This document shows, one piece after another, positions 23,286 through 35,391 of a DNA stretch of 64,000 bases. The stretch is from Macrocybe gigantea (Eukaryota > Basidiomycota > Agaricomycetes > Agaricales > Callistosporiaceae), in the NCBI GenBank assembly GCA_011319805.1, contig SJRY01000272.1, positions 1-64,000 on the forward strand. The letters are read 5' to 3'. Numbering within the stretch: the first letter of the stretch is position 1; the number at the start of each line of letters is the position of its first letter. A model generated the notes under the pieces. That model was not told the origin of the DNA, ran no database searches, and was given only the letters and a program-made list of their open reading frames with translations. The translations under genes were made by a program, and so were the position numbers.

Positions 23286-23925
23286 ACCTGGTTATTAGTC
23301 AGCATTGGTAGTGTGGACCGGTCCTTGGGCACACTTGGGGAGTCCCCAGGCCCAGGGGTAGCCACCACATGATCGTAAAGCACTGCTCAGGTGGGAGCCT
23401 GAGACCTCCTTGTGGAGCATGTATAACTGGGTTAAGCATGGGTGTAAAACTCCCTGGCCTAGGCCTTAGGTCTAGGGGTGCATACTGGGGCTGGACGCTG
23501 GCAAGGCAGAGACCTGAGACACAATTGGGGATCTGCGCCCTCTGGGCATCAGCGAACCATGTGCTCAGGAATGGAAAAATTCAAGTAGGTGGGGCTTACC
23601 AATACCCAGCTTGTTGTTGGCTTGGCCTCTTGGTAACTCACTCCCTGGCTGAAATTCGGACTGTGGCAGACCAGGGCAGTCCCCTGACTCTGGCCCGAGA
23701 GGACTCATCCTCTGCCGGTTCACCTGGATGACTAATCCAGGCTTTGAATCCAAGTTGATTCCGGGGTCTAGACACAGAATTCCACGAGTTAGTCTAGCAC
23801 CTATCCTGCAAAGGAGACGGTGATAAGGGTCCTCCACTTGGAGGGCCCTAAACTTCACATATCTAGTGTAGGTACCAATGTGTATTTACAAGCGGACTGC
23901 CATCGAGCACCGCTATATAAATTGT

Positions 23926-23957
<32 letters not shown>
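23286..23957 (+). mobile_element. SINE-2, 3' part with LINE-like tail and poly(A)
   Basis: This is the continuation of SINE-2 after LINE-E. Over the body it is essentially the same as SINE-3 (minus strand, 28867-29540). The shared LINE tail starts near 23873, and poly(A) ends at 23957 next to the LINE-D target repeat (23958-23972). Confidence 0.88.
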
Positions 23958-26900
23958 CTGCACAGAGTGAGGATTGCAATCGATAATGCGATTGATTGCA
24001 TTCATCGAGTCAAGGAAGCACATGATGGATATAACTCCATCCTGTGCGATAGCCTTTTGGATTGACATACACAATCCAATCAGCTCGGAGTCATCACTTG
24101 TCGCTCTATCGACAGGCTGACGAGTTTCGAACACAAGTATATTGCCTCAGTAAACCCGGGACGAATACACGGACTGTCTGAGTGCATCAGCTTTCGTGGG
24201 CACGGCACCATCACTACTCGTGTATATACAGTTGGGCTCAAGCTAGCACGCAGTGAGCGCCTGTTCGAGCGATGTGTGATATGCCTTGACAGAGTCTTCA
24301 TCTTTGCCAAGAAGCTTATGGATCTCAAGGCAGCTGCTGAACTGGTCAACGAGCTGCCTGTCCGGATTATTCGCATCTGCGAAATAGTCCGTGGGTAGAA
24401 AGTTAGGTGGTTTAAGATCCACCAGATCCTTGAGAGGGGACTTGAGTGCAGTATGCTGCCTATCCGAGAGGGAGGTCAAGTTCTTCGACCTCGAGGAATC
24501 ACCACCCGCTGCAGGCGGGGTGGTCAAAGCTCTGAGGGCATGCCTCAAGTTAGAGTTGGCCAGCCGGGCAGAGGACCCGACTTTCAGACGTCTGATGAAC
24601 CCGGCGATAGGCTCGACACAGGCCATGGTTTCAGCTGCACCCTCCGGAGTGGTGCGGAACTGGCCATTGATCCAGATGCAAGCCTTGCACTGCATCTGGC
24701 ATAACTGCTTCAACAGTGTGATGTTGTGCATACTGTTGAAGTTCCATAACAAACGGCCATACATCGCAATGGGATGCACGCATGACAGGTAGAGAATGCA
24801 CTTCTGTTGGGGGGATAGCCCTTGAACAGAATTGCCTAGCATCTGGAAAGCTCTGGCTGTAGTTAGCACTTTCGTTGTGTAGAAATGGATGTGCTCCTTG
24901 AAGGATAGGCATGCATCCAAGAAGAACCCAAGGTATCTCCAAACATCTTTGGGCTGTAAGGGAGTGTTGCCCGTGAACGGGGCAAAACCCAAATCAATGG
25001 AAGGACGGGGATCCTTACTATTGCATGAGAAATGCTGCAGTTTGGTTTTGTTGTGTTCAACGACAAGACCAAAGTCCATAAAGAGGTTGTGCACAGATGC
25101 ATATGCCCTCTAAAGTTTCGAAACATTGTCCAGGATGGATTTAGACTGAGCAATAATCAGCCCATCATCGACGAATGATATGATGGTCGGCATATTGTCA
25201 ACCTTCTGGTATATTTTCAGTACTGGTGCCAAATATAAGGCTGACAGTACTGGAGATAGAGCAGAGCCTTGGCTGACACCAACATCGGCATCAAACTCTG
25301 GTGATATGGCACTATGCCAAGTGTATGAAGTTTTACACCCGACGAGGTAAGACTCAAAGAACTTAGACACTTGACATGCGAAGCTCCCATGTTGAAGTAT
25401 TCTCACCAACATCCGATGGTTGAGAGAGGGAAAATATTGAGCTACATTGAAAGCGATGACACTCATCTTGAGACCCTTTAGCCAGCCTTGCCAGATAATA
25501 TGGATTAGGAAGACCCCAGCATCCTCCGTAGAGTTCTGCCGAATGCCACCGAATGGCTTCAGATCGAAGACAGCAAATTTAGTCGCTTCATATTGCATAC
25601 GCCACGCCAGCATTTTCTCGACAAGTTTGCCAAGGGTGTTCAAAAGCACAATCAGGCAAAAGGCTTTTGGGGTGTTGTATGCAGGTTTGCTGGGTTTCGG
25701 AATAATCACCGACAAGCTTTGCTTAAAGTAGGAGGGCCAATGGCCCAATTCCAAACATGTATTAGCAATGTTCAAGATGAAATCGGCCAGGTGAGGGAAT
25801 TTCACCAGCTGCTTAATGTGGCCCCAGGATAGGTGATCTGGTCCTGGAGCAGAGGTATTGCTGCATGGCTCCAAGGACTCTCGGAGTTCTGCAGCAGAGA
25901 ACGGGACCCAGTCCCGACTTGGATGAGGCTCGAGCTCATCAAGCTTATCCAGATTAACTGGCCTGTCAGATGCAGCATTATAGGACTTGTCGAGCGCATT
26001 CCAAAGCGACTCGATAGAATTGCAAGGTTGCCCCCGAAAGGAGATAGCCTCGTAGGCCGGAAGTGGCCTTTGCTTCATCCATGCAGCTCGATCCCATGGA
26101 CGTCGTGACTTTTCAGCAACTTCCTTGATTCACTGATCAAAGAAGGTGCGCTTGGCATCTTTAATAGCTCGGTGCCAGATGCAATGGTCCTCTTCAGACC
26201 GGGTCTGCCTGAAGGTGTCCAAAGTTTCAGAACAGTGCTGATTCCACCAGCCTTTGCTCCGCTTTGATAGCTTGCACTCCTTAGAGTGGAGATCCCAAGC
26301 ACGATCAACTGATTTGGAGAGAGTCTGGAGAATGCTCTCTAAATCCTCTGGTGACTCGATTGGCACCAGGTCCATACCGAGCAGATCACCAGCAATGTCA
26401 GAGATAAACTCAGGCATGCTGTCCTTTGAAAGAGTCTGGCATGGATCGGAGAGGTCCAGCAGTGGAATGTCTAGAGAGAGTGACAGTGAACAATGGTCCA
26501 AAGTCAATCTCAGGTCATCGCGAACGACTGGCGCTACCCCCACCACATCAACAGAGGTGAACATCAGATCAATAACTGAGGGCCGAAGCTCTGCATTATG
26601 TGAGATGAAGGTCAGGCCATGATTAGATGGCTCTGCCCAGTCGAGACCAAGATCGAGGGCTGCATTATACAGCATCTCTCCTCGTGTACGCTGCGAAGTA
26701 TGGACTCCATCCCAGAGTTCATAATGACAGTTGAAGTCCCCTCCTAGATAAGATAGGTTGGGGAAGTCAGGTCTTTCAGCACAATCGTGCAGCAAATGAA
26801 TAGCGCTTCCATCTACATCAGAGTAGGCATTAGCGAGGAATAGAGGCTCCCCCGGAGTGGAGAAGCTGACGATCATTAGATCGTAACTATCAACAAGATC

Positions 26901-27254
26901 ACATCGAAGGGAGGGATGCAACCAATATAAGCAGTTGTGGACATATGCCATCACACAAGGCGGGTCCTCATATGATGAGCGGCAAACAATGCAAGTCCAG
27001 TCGGGATGACTGGGGCCTCCAACTACTGGCTTGCTGTCAGTGCTATGCACTGAAGGGGCTTGTCTTAGCAGGTTCCAAGCAGGTTCTTGGAAGAACAAAA
27101 TATCATAGTCCTCTCCCAGAGTGGAGAGGAGAATGTCCATATGTACATATTTCCTATTTACATTTTGAGAGAAAATATGAAACGAAGAAATCAAAGAGTG
27201 TCCACCTGGCCCAGGGACAACAGCTGGGGCTGATCCACTGGAGGTATCGCTCAT
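23958..27254 (-). pseudogene. LINE-D ORF2, main part
   Basis: On the minus strand, ORF2 starts at 27254 (MSDTSSGSAPAVVPGPGGHS) with the conserved ATGA overlap with ORF1. The endonuclease reads open for 374 codons, with FFQEPAW, GGDFNCHYELWDG and a degraded LDHCSL (SDH lost). RT follows (26078-25110) with FNVAQYFPSL, GVSQGSALSPVLS and FVDD near 25170, then the RNase H region down to the SINE-2 insertion. The frame is broken near 26100, 25100 and 24240. It has more TpG/CpA at former CpG sites than LINE-E. It continues at 16398-15903. Confidence 0.85.
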
Positions 27255-27255
27255 G

Positions 27256-28866
27256 ATGCGTTGGCCTCCGCATTACGCTGCGGGGAGGCATTAGAATATT
27301 TGGGACTTAACCATGCTCGATCACGTACCAGCTGATAGTGTTGTTTGATCCACTTGGGATCAAAGCGATTCTTCCAGAAGGCACACTTCCGGTTATTGGT
27401 GGAGTAGTCTTTGCCGCAGCTAAGACACTTCGGAGCATGCGGGCAGGGTTGACCTGCCAGGGTTGCCTCACGAGGAGGGTTGGCCTTGTGTCTTGCCTTG
27501 CAGCAAGACGCGAGTGTGCGATGGTGCTCCTTTCTGTGGGATTCCCCACAGATTGGGCAGCGGAGGGATTGCTGGTTACACTTTAGAGCAGAGTGTCCCC
27601 AGCGCCAACAGCATTCACAGAGAGGAACTCCCAGTGATGAGAGAGCAGTACAGAAGTGGCATCACCAGTTCTGCACCATAACAGTGCAGTTGTCCAGAGC
27701 TTTAACGTTCTGGCCAGTGGACATATTTTTGATATTAAACCAAATGGTCACAGTATCAGAATTCTTGGAGTTACGCATGACGCAAGGAACTCCAATGAGG
27801 GTGATGAGATCCAAGAATGACGAATCTCGGAGAATCTCATATGCTTGCCGGGCAGTGATAACACTACTGTCGGCGTTGAAGTATGATACATCAAGTAGTT
27901 TCACATAGGAAACACTTGTAGGAATAGTAAGCTTGACAGTAGAACCAGCTGGAGTGCACCAGAGGGCGGCCTCATGCAGAATGCCGAGGTCCTTGGGTGA
28001 TGCCACCTTCGTCATCAAACACGAAAATGAGGAGGTGGAGTGGTCCTGGATGGATTCGCATCAAATCCAGGATTTGCTAGTAGTCAGCCCTCGATTGAAG
28101 GCAGAGAGAAGAGTCCCAGTGGCAACAGACACATTGTCCGCCGGGAAAGTAAAGGACACCCTGACATTACGTTGGGATGGGCCATGGGAAGTGGACTTCG
28201 CCTTCTTCTTAGGTGGTCCGGAAGGCTCCCCGGTTGCTTCCTTTTGCAAGGAGATGATCTTCTCCATGGGGAGGTGTGGGAATGTCTTTGCCAAAGCTAT
28301 GATGGCTTCGGTGGGAGTGTTAGCTGGTTGGGCCAAGGCTTGTGCATATGAGTGCTTGCCAGCAGCAGGGTGGGTAGCCCTGTTGACAGGAGGGGGCAGA
28401 CCATGACCCAGAGTTCAGAAGCGGGACCGCAGCTGTGGCAGAGGGGGGTGGTTCGGGTTCTGAGGCAGTCTCAGAGGGCGAGTGCCCATATTCGAGCGAG
28501 AGTCTTCCGGTCGTACAGTGCCAGAAGGAGAGGTGTGAGGGTTGGCAAAGTGAGTTGCCTTTCCATGAGAGGGGAGGTGGGCATTGACAATCTCTTGCAA
28601 ATGCCTATCTAAGGGGTGCTGGGGCCCGTCATGCATAGAGATGGAAAACATATTGACGTCGCCTGCACTGCTGACCAGAGTTGCAATGCCCTCGGCAATG
28701 GCATATTGATATCCCGCTGGAATAGAGATGGAGGATGAGCCGACCTTCAAGATCCAAGCCTTGAGGGCGGTGAGAGATTCGGCTGTGGCCTTAGCTTCAC
28801 CATGAAGGAACCAATCCCCTTCGGGAAGATCGCGATGCCAATGGCATTGTCATTGTATGCTGCCTC
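27256..28866 (-). pseudogene. LINE-D ORF1 (5'-truncated, broken)
   Basis: The frame reads from the FLHGEAK region (about 28810) through the basic SGPPKKKAKSTSHGPSQ stretch (about 28210) and the Cys/His knuckles (27620-27330). It ends at the ATGA overlap with ORF2. It carries stops (for example TGA in the SWI*CES block near 28060) and shifts. Its 5' end is lost where the SINE-3 poly(T) starts at 28867. The stretch 27960-28590 is almost identical to LINE-B 13155-13775 in inverted orientation, sharing that same stop. Confidence 0.8.
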
Positions 28867-30080
28867 TTTTTTTTTTTTTTTTTTTTAAATCAACAATTTA
28901 TATAGCGGTGCTCGATGGCAGTCCGCTTGTAAATACACATTGGTACCTACACTAGATATGTGAAGTTTAGGGCCCTCCAAGTGGAGGACCCTTATCACCG
29001 TCTCCTTTGCAGGATAGGTGCTAGACTAACTCGTGGAATTCTGTGTCTAGACCCCGGAATCAACTTGGATTCAAAGCCTGGATTAGTCATCCAGGTGAAC
29101 CGGCAGAGGATGAGTCCTCTCGGGCCAGAGTCAGGGGACTGCCCTGGTCTGCCACAGTCCGAATTTCAGCCAGGGAGTGAGTTACCAAGAGGCCAAGCCA
29201 ACAACAAGCTGGGTATTGGTAAGCCCCACCTACTTGAATTTTTCCATTCCTGAGCACATGGTTCGCTGATGCCCAGAGGGCGCAGATCCCCAATTGTGTC
29301 TCAGGTCTCTGCCTTGCCAGCGTCCAGCCCCAGTATGCACCCCTAGACCTAAGGCCTAGGCCAGGGAGTTTTACACCCATGCTTAACCCAGTTATACATG
29401 CTCCACAAGGAGGTCTCAGGCTCCCACCTGAGCAGTGCTTTACGATCATGTGGTGGCTACCCCTGGGCCTGGGGACTCCCCAAGTGTGCCCAAGGACCGG
29501 TCCACACTACCAATGCTGACTAATAACCAGGTTCCTAGCCTAATCCAGTTGGTTAGACTGGGCATGAGATTAACCGGTGGGGGTGTCCTGTCCTAAGCTC
29601 GCAGTCTGAAGAGACTCCCTATTACAGGGTGCGCAGCACCTTCCGGAAGTGCACATGCTTTGGAATGCCCCATTACAGGGTGCACATCATAGGTTGGGTG
29701 GTTCTCAAGTCTTTTCCCCACTTACCACGCCCTGTGCTTTCACTCCCTACTTGATCATATGATTAATCACATGACCATTTCAGGCACGGCCTGTCAGGGG
29801 TCACCTGACCTGCCACTTTGGGCTTCCGCAATCATCCCTATCACATGACCACGTTACCACCCTAGTTATGGAAGGTCACATGACCATGGTACTGCCTCAG
29901 AGTTGATTACCAACCTGAGTCACCAAGCACATGACTGTAACCGATGATGGGTCACATGCCTATCCCTACTTTCAAGGTATAGGGGATGAGTGGGAATCAA
30001 ACCCACAACCTTTCCAGTGGCTGCACAGCCACCTCTCCAGTCTTTTAGTGGCGATTAAACCACTGGGCTACTGGGGCCCT
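28867..30080 (-). mobile_element. SINE-3: complete tRNA-derived SINE, minus strand
   Basis: The T tract at 28867-28886 is the poly(A) end. The tRNA-like head, with B box (GGAATCAAACC on the plus strand near 29995) and A box (near 30055), lies at the right end. Its body matches SINE-2 almost base for base, pointing to recent activity or conversion. No clear TSD was found. On the right it abuts a short LINE/SINE tail on the plus strand. Confidence 0.85.
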
Positions 30081-30140
30081 AAGCAGACTGCCATCAAGCA
30101 CCACTTTATAAATTGTTGATTTAAAAAAAAAAAAAAAAAA
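30081..30140 (+). repeat. Orphan LINE/SINE tail with poly(A), probably the end of LINE-B
   Basis: About 40 bp of the shared LINE/SINE 3' tail end in 19 A residues. Its position right after the LINE-D/SINE-3 block and before copia sequence fits the missing 3' end of LINE-B, with the stretch between lost by deletion. This is inference from order and orientation. Confidence 0.55.
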
Positions 30141-30517
30141 ATCAGTTCAGGTCAGGGGGAGGTGTTAGAAATGCCCCTCCTGTCCAGATTTGTACATAGG
30201 ACAGGACCCAGGCTATGCACCTAGCAATGCACACAGCCTATGGCTATGTGCGCAGCAATGCACAGTACAAGCTGTGCATGCAGTAATGCACAGTAAATGG
30301 CTATGTCTGCAGCAGTGCACAGCCTACAGCTGTGCCTGCAGCAATGTACAGCCTTCTACACATATATATAGGTAGCACAGAGTGCCTTGAAGTCCCCAGT
30401 GTTCTCACTCAGGACTTCTAGACAAGTACTTGTATATAACTCAATTATTAGTGTTCTTACTCAGGACTTCTAGGTTCTAGGGCTTGTCCAGAGTGTTCCC
30501 TGTGCCTAGTTTCAACA
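30141..30517 (+). repeat. Copia polypurine tract and 3' LTR (plus strand)
   Basis: A purine tract (CAGGGGGAGG) ends at 30162, followed by an LTR from TGTTAGAAATG at 30163 to TTTCAACA at 30517. It contains imperfect ~28-30 bp repeats around CTGTGC and GCAGCAATGCACAG, and a TATATATAGG box near 30363. It is homologous to the copia LTRs at 47291-47598 and 52351-52753. With 3461-3795 it is probably the remains of one copia copy split by LINE-B. Confidence 0.8.
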
Positions 30518-32094
30518 CCTTATTGGACAGGCAGCACAATGCACTGAAGTGCCCTCTCAAGGACTTGGTGGACCTTAAACCTCCAAACTTTTTATCCACA
30601 GACTATTTCGCAGATGTGAATAATCTGGGCAGGTGGCTCATTGATGAGTTCAGCAGTTGCCTTGAGATCCATAAGCTTTTGGGCAGAGATGAAGACTCTG
30701 TCAAAGCTTATCACACATCACTCAACCAGGCACTCACTGAGTGCCAAGCCAAGCCAGATTGTATATATGTGAGTAGTGATGGCGCCATGCCCATAAAAGC
30801 AGAAGCACTCACTAAGTAGTCTGTCTACTCCTCCAAGGTATACTGGGAGGGCAGACTTGTATTCGAGACTCATCAGCCAGTTGGTAAAGTGATTAGCAAT
30901 GATATTGAGCTCATTGGACTTTGCATGGCGATTCAAAGGGCTATTGCACAAGATGGAGCAATATCTTTCATGTGCTTTTTTGACTCAATGAATGCAATTA
31001 ACTACATCATTGACTGCAATCCCCACTCTGCACAAGCACATTCTATTGCACTGTGCACATTACTGCATACTTGACTATTGCTGTCTGAGGAGTGCTGGAT
31101 TCAGTTCTGGCATGTCCCTTCCTGCTGGAAGTAGACTATCCAGGTCAAAGCACATGAGCTCGCTTGCAGCCTTGATATCCCTTTGGGCCACCACCCTCTT
31201 TATACCACAGATGCTCTCTGAAAGGAAGCAGACGATGACATGCATGCAGCTTGGTACCAGAATTCTGAAATCAAGAAATATATTAGTGCAACTATGTTTC
31301 GCTTTCACAATGCAAGTAAACCTGATGCCTACAAATACCCATCTCACAAAAGAATGGGGTTTATAAAACTGGTGACAGATAATGAGTTGTATGCTTGCTG
31401 CTGTCACATTGCATGTGGCCATGCTCCGATCAATGCATATCTGGTGAGGTTTAATTTCACTGAGAGCGATAAATGCTCCTGTGGATGAGGGCCTGAAGAC
31501 TCCGTCCATGTCATGACTTTGTGCCACAACTGGCATAGGCCAGCTGAACACTAGTACAATGCCTTTGTATGCTTCTGATTTGTTAAGTACCTAACATCAA
31601 ATAAGATGGCAGGTGCTTTTATCCTGGATCTGGGGGGTGGGTAACTGCCCTTTCATAGCAGAGGATACTTTGGATTATGGCTCCTTGTGGGGCCTTTGTG
31701 TGGAATTAACCATAACCAGCCCTTAGACTGGGGGACTCAGAGCATCAAGTCAGCATGGTGTTTGATGAAAGCGAACACCGAGCTTCAGTATGCATTGCAG
31801 ATTCTGTGACATCTGTCAGTATGGGCCCTTTTGGATCCTTTACATGGAACTGACCACATCTGGCTCTTAGAAGCTGGGGGACATTGACCTAGCGAACAAG
31901 TGAGAAAGGGCACAAGTGGTGAGCAGTCACATGCAGATAGGAGATAACAGAATTAGTGTGCCTTCTATGTTTATCTCTTCAGTCCAGTTTCTTTTGGACT
32001 CATCATATTTATCATAGATACTACTGTATATGTACAAGTGGACTGCTATTGAGTACTACTATAAAAATTATTGATTTAAAAAAAAAAAAAAAAA
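30518..32094 (+). pseudogene. LINE fragment: ORF2 RNase H to poly(A)
   Basis: The segment starts inside ORF2 at the LKSPLKDLVDLKPP-equivalent block. It continues through RNase H (SSDGAMP near 30775, FFDSMNAIN near 30975) and the C-terminal ESDKCSCG motif near 31465. The stop is at about 31642, followed by a complete 3' UTR and a 17-nt poly(A) ending at 32094. Several TGA/TAG codons and heavy CpG loss mark it as old. Confidence 0.8.
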
Positions 32095-32579
32095 GAGCTA
32101 GAAGGTATGTGAATATAAGAATTATGCAAACTGAGACTAGAGCATACACAAACTGCATCAGCCTTTTTAGAGCAGCATCTTGGATAGCAACCTTACTTAT
32201 GAATAGTTGGACTTCAGCCTGTCAAAGACAGTATAAAAAAATCTGAGAAGAAAGCCTAGCTTGCAGCTACAGCAGAGGCCTTTATTCTTGTCATGCAGCA
32301 GAACTTCTGGGAGTGGACTGAAAATACAAGTGTCACATGAGCAACAGTAGGAGAAAAAAGCAAGCCACTCACATAAGCTATATTTTCAGATGCTGCTCGC
32401 TTGTTGCTGGCCATATACCACCACCATCACCTCTAATTGTGGAAAGCCTAGTGGAGAAACCAGGCTACTCAAAGTTCTGTAGAGCTCAGTCAGTCAAAAA
32501 AAATTGACATGCATTGCAGATAAGCTATATTACTGAAAATTCATAAAAATCCCTTTAGTAATAGTATTCCACATAGTGA
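32095..32579. other. AT-rich sequence without recognised feature
   Basis: I see no coding frame, repeat or RNA gene here. It lies between a LINE poly(A) and the 3' end of the minus-strand dioxygenase-like remnant, so it may be that gene's former downstream region. Confidence 0.3.
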
Positions 32580-33835
32580 CTATTGTATGTACTGCTCTTG
32601 AATCTCCTTCCAGATTGATATCAGGGCCACCCCTTTCTCCCAATTTTGTTCCTCCAATTTCTGCATTTGCTTTGACTCATCTTCATCCTCACCCTTTGAC
32701 ATGGCCTTCAATGCCTTACGAGTGTGAAAGCCATCATCAAGAAAATGAAATATTGCTCCAGGACAGTACTGGGTAAATGAGCAGTGCTGTTTCCCATCTT
32801 GAATGAGGATATTAGAATAGGCAACTGTTGCAGAGAGGATGAGGACTGTAGCACTATGGGGAAATTTGATGATGAGTTTGAGATTCCATAATATCAGATG
32901 GCTACCTTTTTTTGAGTTAAACTTGCCTAGTGCAGTTAGTTATAGCACAAAGGCCAAAGGAACAATTTAAAACATCTCTATGTCTGTAGCACCAGACATT
33001 GGGACCAAGGTTGAAGGCTGCAGCTGGATAAACTGAGCCAGAAAATACAAAATGGAGGTGCAGTATCTGCTTGTATAGCTATTGCAGCTGTTCATGATAA
33101 TATCCATGAACACAAGGTACCCAGATTTGAAATGCACCTAGAAAGAAAAGATGATAGGAAAGATAAATTGGTATATTATTCTAGAGATTGATGCACTATT
33201 TTAAAAGTGTGCTATACACTGAAGGCCTTTATGGCTAACAAGCTGCTTGATTAAATCTTTTTGCCTTGATTTTTTTAAAAATCTTAGTTCTTATTGTCCT
33301 TGGCCAAAGCCAATCCCGATATTGAGTGCAGCAAAAGTGCCATAGGCAGCATTGGTATCTATAGGTAAGCATGCATTCTCACCTTCAGCTATCATGAACT
33401 GCAGTACTGAGTCACAATCAGAGGCATAATTGGACTACACAGGCTAGCCAGCCATGATGGTGACAATCTTTGTTGTATTATCCAGGATAGGATGTAGCTC
33501 ACTAATGGCCATGATCATTAGTAAATAATTAAACTATGCAAAAAACTAATGCAAAATGCATACTATTTATTCTATTCAGCAAGCTGAAAGTCTGAATAAG
33601 CTTCCTGAAATTCTTTCAATGTGTAGCATTTCTTAGGATCACTCTGGGGCTTGTTTTTGCACTTCATTTTAGTGCTGTAAGCCCCTGAGGTAACTTCAAG
33701 ATTCTGAATGCTGAAATAAGGCTCAGCAAGCATCACTGGACTTGCTGGCAGAACATGGCAAGCTAAAACATGGGAGGGAGGTCGCTTGATGCCTTGGGTT
33801 GCTTTTAGATAGCATTGCTTGTAGTGCTTTGTAGA
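32580..33835 (-). pseudogene. Remnant of a fungal TET/JBP-like (2OG-Fe dioxygenase) gene
   Basis: On the minus strand an exon after a CTAG acceptor near 33136 reads through AAAFNLGPNVWCYRHRDVLN, with HRD at 32982-32974. After a 4-base frame break it continues through GSHLILWNLKLIIKFP, ATVAYSN and FTQYCPGAIF to a stop at 32582-32580. This layout matches the basidiomycete family I know as TET/JBP-like, with an HxD iron ligand followed by a distal His block usually of the form ATxxHSN. Here the distal His is Tyr (a C to T change). An upstream exon (about 33300-33400) resembles the family's GIxxGxGQ block. A further 88-codon frame of unknown identity (33835-33572) may be more of the same gene. 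It is clearly dead. The family call is from memory of conserved motifs. Confidence 0.55.
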
Positions 33836-35391
33836 TATTCCATTGCTGGACCTTTCTGATCCATGCCGGACTCTTTCAAAGGACAGCATGCCTGAGTTTA
33901 TTTCCGAGATTGCTGGCGATCTGCTCGGTATGGACCTGGTACCAATCAAGTCACCAGATGATTTAGAGAGCATTCTTTAGACTCTCTCCAAATCTGTTGA
34001 TCATGCTTGGGACCTCCATTCTAAGGAGTGCAAGTTATCAAAGCAGAGCAAAGGCTGGTGGAACCAGTATTGTTCCGAAACTTTGAACATCTTCAGGCAG
34101 ACCTGGTCTGAGGGTGACCATTGCATCTAGTGGCGAGCTATTAAAGATGCTAAACACACCTTCTTTGATCAGCAAATCAAGGAAGTTGCTGAAAAGTTGT
34201 GATGTCCATGGGATTTAGCTGCATGGACAAAGCAAAGGCCACTTCTGGCCTACAAAGCTATCTCCTTTTAGGGACAACCTTGTAACTCTATCGAGTCACT
34301 TTGGAACACACTCAATAAATCCTATAATGCTGCATCTGACTGACCAGTCAATCTGGATAAGCTTGATGATCTCGAGCCATATCCAATTCGAGACTGGGTC
34401 CCATTTTCTGCTGCAGAATTCTGAGAGTCCTTAGAGCCATGTAGCAATACCTCTACTCCAGGACCTGATTACCTGTCCTGAGGCCATGTCAAGCAGCTTG
34501 TGAAATTCCCTTACTTAGCTGATTTTGTCTTAAACATTGCTAATGCATGTCTGGAGCTAGGCCACTGGCCCTCTTACTTCAAGCAGAGTCTATCAGTGAT
34601 CATTCCAAAACTGGGCAAACCTGCATATAATATTCCAAAAGCCTTTCATCCAATTGTGCTTTTGAATACTCTCAGCAAGCTCATTAAGAAAATGCTAGTG
34701 TGACATATGCAATACAAAGCAACCAAATTTGCTGTTTTCAACCTGAAGCAGTTTGGCGGCATCTGGCAGAACTTCATGGAGGATGCTGGGGTTTTCTTGA
34801 TCCATATCATCCAGCAAGGCTGGCTAAAGGGTCTCAAGATGAGTGTCATTGCTATCAATGTTGCTCAATATTTCCCCTCACTCAACCATCATATGTTGGT
34901 GAGGATACTTCAACATGGTGGCTTCACACGTCAGGTGTTGAGGTTCTTCGAGTCCTACCTCATTGGGTGTAAAACTGTGTATGCCTGGTGTAGTGCCGTC
35001 TCACCTGAGTTTGATGCTAATGTCAGTATTGGCCAAGACTCAGCTCTATCTCCCATACTGTCAGCCCTGTACTTGGCACCAGTATTGAAAATATATCAGA
35101 AGGCTAGCGATATGCTGACCATCATGTCATTTGTGGATGATGGGCTGATCATTGCTCAGTCCAAGTCCATTCCAGACAATATCCCGAAACTCCAGAGGGT
35201 GTACGCTTCAGTGTACAATGTCTTCACAGACTTCGGTTTAGTTATCAAGCACAACAAAACCAAATTGCAGCATTTCTCATGCAATAGTAAGGATCCCCAT
35301 TCTTCTATTGATCTGGGATTCACTCCATTCATGGGCAACACTCCCTTACAGCCCAAGGATGTCTGGAGATACCTTGGGTTTTTCTTGAATG
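33836..35391 (+). pseudogene. LINE fragment: endonuclease C-terminal part and RT
   Basis: It begins at the PLLDLSDPC-equivalent block of the endonuclease and runs through the linker into RT. There an INVAQYFPSL block, a degraded SIGQDSALSPILS block and FVDD near 35130 are readable. It ends at NTPLQPKDVWRYLGFF where repeat A starts. Stops are frequent before 34500, but the RT part from 34707 is open for 231 codons. Both ends are abrupt and no TSD is visible. Confidence 0.78.

Noticed and set aside
23369..23731. A 120-codon open frame in SINE-2, repeated identically at 29449-29087 in SINE-3
   Set aside because: The frame is open in two copies only because those SINE copies are nearly identical. 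It crosses non-coding SINE body and has no motif, and the more diverged SINE-1 does not keep it.
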